Positions 59,131 to 64,000 of a stretch of 64,000 nt of DNA are shown here, piece after piece. The DNA is from Sesamum alatum (taxonomy: Eukaryota > Streptophyta > Magnoliopsida > Lamiales > Pedaliaceae), in the NCBI GenBank assembly GCA_034509735.1, contig JACGWO010000004.1:21371395-21435394 (forward strand), read 5' to 3'. The translations under genes were made by a program, and so were the position numbers. The notes beneath the pieces are model-generated. The model searched no databases. It saw only the letters and a list, made by a program, of their open reading frames with translations, and was not told the origin of the DNA. Numbering within the stretch: the stretch's first letter is position 1; every line of letters begins with the position of its first letter.

Positions 59131-60710
59131 ATGGAGTTGGATTTGGAATGCAAGGATAACGCGTTGGCACTTACGGAGGAGGAGGCAGGAGGAGTTACTT
59201 TATCGGTTGAGGAGCGGGCAGGGCAGGAGAAAGAGGCAGGATTCTTGCTAGTAGGTTGCCTACTCACACCCTGGTCGTTTGTTTTGTTGTGCTGCAGTCA
59301 ACACACTACTGAACATTCTACGGCCGGTTAGGGGGATGGAACTGCGGTTACTACCAAGAATCGGTTTCCGTTGCGTTTTCAACATGAGGCGGATAGGAAT
59401 CGGGTGCTTGAAAGCAGGCCATTGGTATTCGATCGTAATCTGATTATACTAAGCCGGATTGATGCGGAGTGCAATCCGATATATTTTCCATTGAATCAGT
59501 GCTTGTTTCATGTACGCATCCATGGGCTCCCTTGAGATTGATGACAAGGGAGGTGGGGGCAACAAAAGGGAATCGACTGGGGATGGTTCTCGAGGGGGGT
59601 CCACACCAATATCAGCAAATGTGGGGGGCTCACTTGCACATCAGGGTGATGTTGGATGTCCGCAAACCACTGTAACGGCGTATGAAAATTCGATCCTCGA
59701 AATGGCGACAAGCTCACAGTGGCTTTTACATATGAGAAATTACCCACTTTTTGTTATCGTTGTGGAGTCTTGGGACACATCTACTGGGATTGTCTTCGTT
59801 GGATTGAGAGAGGAGAGGGGAACTCTTTGAGCAGGAATTGCCGTATGGGGCGTGGCTTAGGGCGACAAGGGCGGTGGAGGGTGCGCAGGGCTTGGGGTGG
59901 AGGGGGCTGGGGGCGGTTTTTGGAGCAAGGTGGGGGCTGGCGGCTCGTGGGAAAGGAGGGGGGCGGACATATTTGCGGCGGGGTTCTCCAGGGGGAAGGA
60001 TGGACTGCGGATGGAAGAGGAAGTGGTGGGAACGACAGCGACGGCGGCGATAAGAAAGATAGCGGTGGGGGCTAGGGAGAAGCTGGTGGCAGGGGCTAGG
60101 GATGAGGGAGACTTGAACATGGGATTGAGGAGGGTGCACATAGGGCGGACTGGGCTAGGGGAAGGGCTGGGCTTGGAGGGAGAGGTCGCCACTTCTGAGG
60201 GGCCCAACGTGTGGGGGGAAGATAAGAATAGGCTACGACCAAGGAAGCTTGGACCACAATTGCCTAGTGGTGGGCCGAGGGCGACTGGGCCGGGGGAAGC
60301 TGCTGGACTAGAACATGCTGAACAGGCCCGTGGGGAAGGGGGTTGGGCCGCTTAACTGGACTGGACCCTGCTGGGCCACCACCAGGGTTTAGTGACCGAG
60401 GCCGACCCAAGAAAATGGACAAGGCCCAATTGCCACAATCTGAATCACACACCCATTGCACTGGAGTTGTTGCTTTGACGGTACAGAGATCTTCTTCAGA
60501 GCCGATTTTTCCCCCGGTTGATAATTCCGCTAGAACGCCGACACAGGGCTCCGGCAACAGTGAGTGTCGGGGTAATTCGGAGGCCAGTGCCGGGGAGGAG
60601 TACGCTGACGTTGAGGCAGTGGAGCTTGATAGTAGTGGCCACGGTAAGTTACTTTCTAATGAAATAATCTCGACTTTCTCATCTCCTCTTGCGGTCGGGG
60701 CTAAATAGAG
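59131..60710 (+). pseudogene. LINE-D ORF1 (gag-like, CCHC zinc knuckle)
   Basis: The start is MELDLECKDNALALTEEEAGG (59131). The knuckle CYRCGVLGHIYWDC lies at about 59755-59800, and the tail ends at ...SSPLAVGAK (60706). The same ORF1 as in LINE-C, with extra one-base indels in G and A runs that break the frame several times. Confidence 0.7.
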
Positions 60711-61228
60711 TGTCGGGGCTGACGAGCTCACTTCAATCCAAGGTAGTATGGAGGTGAAGGGGGCGAGCAGTTTTGTGGGAGGAGTACGCCGACGTTGAGG
60801 CGGTGGAGTTTTGACAATAGTGGCCACGGTAACTTGCATTTCGATAAAATAATCTCGACTTTCTCATCTCTTTTTTGTTGTGGGGGCTGAACAGAGTGTT
60901 GGGACTGACGAGATCCCTTGAATCCAAGGCAGTGAGGAGGGGAAGGGGGGGAGCAGAATTGTAGCGGGCCAGAGGACAGTCGGGGGGGTGACATTAGAGG
61001 ACTTAGTGACTGTGCCAATAGTGTTTATGGCGACGGCAGGTAGGGAACGCAGTGGAAGGGGAGCATGCAGCCGGCGTGGGGGCAGAGGTGTGGGTAGGGA
61101 GGAGGAGAAGCATAAGCGGGGGGGGGGGGGGGACAGATTGGCGAAAGGCCTTTGAAGTGGAGTTTAGTCGATGAGAAGGATGTCGTAATTTCAGCGGCAG
61201 AGGCTACCACGCAGCCCCACCGAGATCA

Positions 61229-64000
61229 ATGAGTGCCATAACTTGGAACTGTCGAGGTTTGGTGTTGGCATCGACAGTTCGTAAACTTGGAGAATGGGCC
61301 CGAGACCTTCGACCTCAGTTACTGTTCTTGTCAGAAATAAAATGCGGTCAGCGTCGTTTTGAGCGGGTTAGGGCACGGTTGGATATGTTTGGCATTTGTG
61401 TACCAGCGCTGGGCCAGGGGGCGGTTTGGCGTTGCTTTGGAATAAGGAGCTCACTGTTCAGCTTCGATCATTCTCACAGAATCACGTTGGCGTTGACGTC
61501 AGTTCGGATGGGTGTGCAGCGAATTGGCAGTTCACAGGATTTTACGGCGAGCCAAAGGTCACTCGTAGGAAAGAGGTTTGGGACAGGTTGATCAAGTTAA
61601 GTCGACCCTCTGACGTGCCATGGTTATGCGTGGGAGATTACAACGAAATTTTACGATAGGAGGAGAAGACCGGGTGTCGGCGAGATGAGTGGCAGATTAC
61701 TGATTTCTGTACCGTGTTGCAATAGAGTGATTTATCCGATCATGGCTTCCGAGGACCAAAGTTCACTTGGTGTTACTGGAGGAAGGTTATGGAGGAAGGT
61801 TCAAGGATGCCGACTGGGGTTACTGCAGTGGGACCGAGAGGTGTTTCAGAAAGCAGAGAGAGAAATTAACTGGTTAGAAACCTGGGTAGTGGATCTGGAA
61901 GGGGGCCCAGCTGAAGGAAGCCGAGCATAGGGAGATAATGGAGGCTCGTAAAAAGTTAGAAGAAAACAATGCTAGAGAAGCGCTGAAGTGGCTACAACAG
62001 AGCAAGGCTCACTGGCTAAAGGAGGAGGATAGCAATACACGGGTTTTCCACTCATTTGCATCCACTAGACATTGGCAAAACTTGATCACACAATTACGGG
62101 ATGAGTCGGGGTGTGGAGGAGCAAGGAGGAGGAGCTACAGGGGATTCTACTTAGGTACTTTCGCTCTATCTTTGTGACCAGCCGCCCGTCCGAATCGGCC
62201 CTTAATGAGTTATTGTCATCCGTTCAGCCAACGGGTCACCTCAGAGATGAACCGGTCACTAGCCGAGCCCTTCACTCCTGCTGAAGTCAAACGAGCCGTA
62301 TATGGTATGTCTCCTCTCAAATCCCCTGGCCCCGATGGCATGCCCCCATTATTCTTTCAGAAATTCTGGCACATAGTAGGTAGTGATGTCACTTGTTCGG
62401 TTTTACGTATTCTTATTGAGCATATTCTCCTTCATAAGATGAACTTCACTCATATTGTGCTTATTGCTAAGTGTGTGTCTCCTAAAATAGTATCTCAACT
62501 TAGGCGAATGAGTCTGTGTAATGTCGTTGTTAAAATCGCTTCTACGTGTATTGCTAATAGGTTGAAGCCAGTGATGGATAGTATATAATCTCTCCGACTC
62601 AATCCGTGTTCATTCTGGGTCGGCTAATTACTGACAATGTACTGGTAGCATTCAAGCTGAATCATTATCTTAGGACGTCCCCTTGTACTAAGGAAGGCAG
62701 TGTAGCCCTAAAACTGGATATGAGCAAAGCATATGATAGGGTTGAGTGGTCGTTCCTTATGAGTATTTTGCTTAGGTTAGGAATACATCATCACTTTGTG
62801 GAGCTTATTATGTTATTGGTTACTACAGTGTGATATTCGTTTACACTTAATGGGGATCCATTTGGCTTCTTTAGACGAGAACGGGGGATGAGGCAGGGGG
62901 ACCCTTTATCTCCTTATCTGTTCATGTTCTGTGCAGAGGCATTTTCTTGTTTGATTCAGGAGGCGGAGCATAGGGGCCGATTACGTGGAGTGGCTATCGC
63001 ACCCCAAGCACCAACGATATCTCACTTGTTATTCACAGACGACACCTTGTTGTTTTGTGGGGCAACGGTAGAGGACATGGGTGAAGTAAGGTGGATTCTG
63101 GGGGTCTATGCTCGGGCGTCGGGGCAGGAGATAAATCTTGCTAAGTCAAGCATGGTGGTAAGTGGTGGGGTCCCGGGCGCGGTGAAGTACTTTTTGGCCG
63201 CGGTGATGGGAGTCCAACTCGTGGCGCATCATGACTGATACCTGGGTCTCTCGGCGATGGCGGGAAGGTCGAGGGGTCCCTGTTTCAGAACATCTGGGAG
63301 AGGGTGTGGGACAAAACGCACGGGTGGAATGGAAAGTACATGTCCCAAGCAGGTAAGGGAGTTCTCATCAAGGCAGTGCTTCAGTCCTTGCCCACATATG
63401 CAATGTCGTGTTTCCAGCTGCCGAGGAGTCTAATTAGAGGGTTGGAAACTGCGATGGCTAACTTCTGGTGGCATAGCCGGGGAAAGTGGAGGGTGCATTG
63501 AGTAGCATGGCGGCGGATCTGTCGGCCGAGGCCGGTGGGGGGGTTGGTGTTTAGAGAATTTAGGGAGTTCAACTTGGCGCTCCTTGCCAAGCAAGGGTGG
63601 CGGGTTTTGACGAGGCCAGAGTCGTTATTGGGCCGTGTGTTAAGGGAACGCTATTTTCTTAATAGTTCGTTTTGGGAGGCGGGGATAGGTACTAGACCGT
63701 CACTAACGTAGCGAAGCATGGTTGGTGTGAGGGAGTTGCTGCGGGAAGGGAGCTGGAGGGAGGGGGTGAGTGGCGGAGATAAGAGGGCAGTTTACGGTCA
63801 GGAGCGCGTATCGGTTAGCCATATGCATGCGGGACAGGGGAGTGGCGACTTCATCGGGTTCGAATCTGAGCATGGTCGGCGATACGGGATCACTTTGGTT
63901 TGCTATATGGCGGTTGTGGATGCCTCTTAAGGTGGGAGTATTCATGTCGAAACTATGTATAGGAGCACTTCCTACCTTGAAGAGTTTAGCACGGCGGAAG
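61229..64000 (+). pseudogene. LINE-D ORF2: endonuclease and reverse transcriptase, 3' end outside
   Basis: The start is MSAITWNCRGLVLAST (61229). It contains LLFLSEIKCGQRR and the endonuclease stretch WLCVGDYNEILR (around 61620-61657), which LINE-C has in degraded form. The RT follows: KSPGPDGMPPLFFQKF, ANRLKPVMDS, MSKAYDRVEW, RQGDPLSPYLF and the catalytic FTDDTLLFCG (around 63030). Stops occur near 62588, 62832 and 63238. The deletion near 61780 removes the end of the endonuclease. The start of zf-RVT (VGVFMSKLCIGALPTLKSLARR) is cut by the window edge. Confidence 0.8.

Larger units (their letters stand above)
58870..64000 (+). mobile_element. LINE-D: L1-type LINE (right palindrome arm), runs off the window
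   Basis: Inverted counterpart of LINE-C. The last base of the window corresponds to about 14129 in LINE-C, so the zf-RVT end, 3' UTR and A-tail lie outside. Relative to LINE-C it lacks about 230 bases near 61780 and has different stops. The 5' 1.8 kb is almost identical to LINE-C. The RT region differs by several percent by eye. Confidence 0.85.

Overview
This window looks like nuclear DNA from a flowering plant, probably a eudicot. It is AT-rich. It carries spliced genes with GT..AG introns encoding plant-type secreted purple acid phosphatases (PAPs), and it is packed with plant transposons: L1-type LINEs with plant gag-like ORF1s, BED/DUF659 hAT elements, CACTA relics, Copia and Gypsy-type LTRs, Mutator-like foldback elements, a Tourist-like MITE and a small Helitron. 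I cannot name the species. I saw no rRNA, tRNA, CRISPR or bacterial-style operon.

Layout. 1-1780: broken LINE ORF1 on the minus strand, running off the left edge. 1860-2808 and 3384-3958: two inverted-repeat DNA elements with long target-site duplications (TSDs). 4210-7581: PAP1 (minus strand, eight exons, one single-base lesion). About 8100-9500: LINE-A (minus). About 9500-13323: LINE-B (plus). 13324-13490: a relic of a PAP upstream region. 13532-19490: LINE-C (minus). 20056-22188: PAP2 (plus, seven exons, 466 codons, intact). 22395-26545: hAT-1 (minus). 26655-30385: non-coding arm with a foldback element and a Tourist-like insertion.

30386-45973 is a spacer full of nested elements. It holds a CACTA transposase tail (30719-31584), a 3006-bp gag-only LTR retrotransposon (31645-34650), CACTA subterminal repeats, a Gypsy-type solo LTR (36942-39478) with a 296-bp Helitron inside it, a Transposase_24 gene relic (39861-41396), and a second solo LTR (42047-45791).

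From 45974 to the right edge the sequence is an inverted copy of the left arm: non-coding arm, hAT-2 (49127-55962, split by a third solo LTR at 51511-54186), PAP3 (56168-58300, minus, three single-base indels) and LINE-D (about 58870 to the edge, plus). The window therefore contains a large imperfect palindrome with arms of about 16-18 kb around a 15.6-kb spacer. The right arm runs past the window, so its outer end is unknown. Read by eye, the arms are almost identical from the LINE 5' half through PAP to the hAT terminus, and clearly diverged on both sides of that block. This pattern suggests recent gene conversion centred on the PAP gene.

The only host genes I can support are the three PAPs. 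They are predicted secreted metallophosphatases that release phosphate from organic esters. Only PAP2 reads through cleanly. The lesions in PAP1 and PAP3 are all one-base changes, mostly in short homopolymers, so true decay and residual sequencing error must be told apart before calling them pseudogenes. All coordinates and identities here come from reading the sequence, not from an alignment program.
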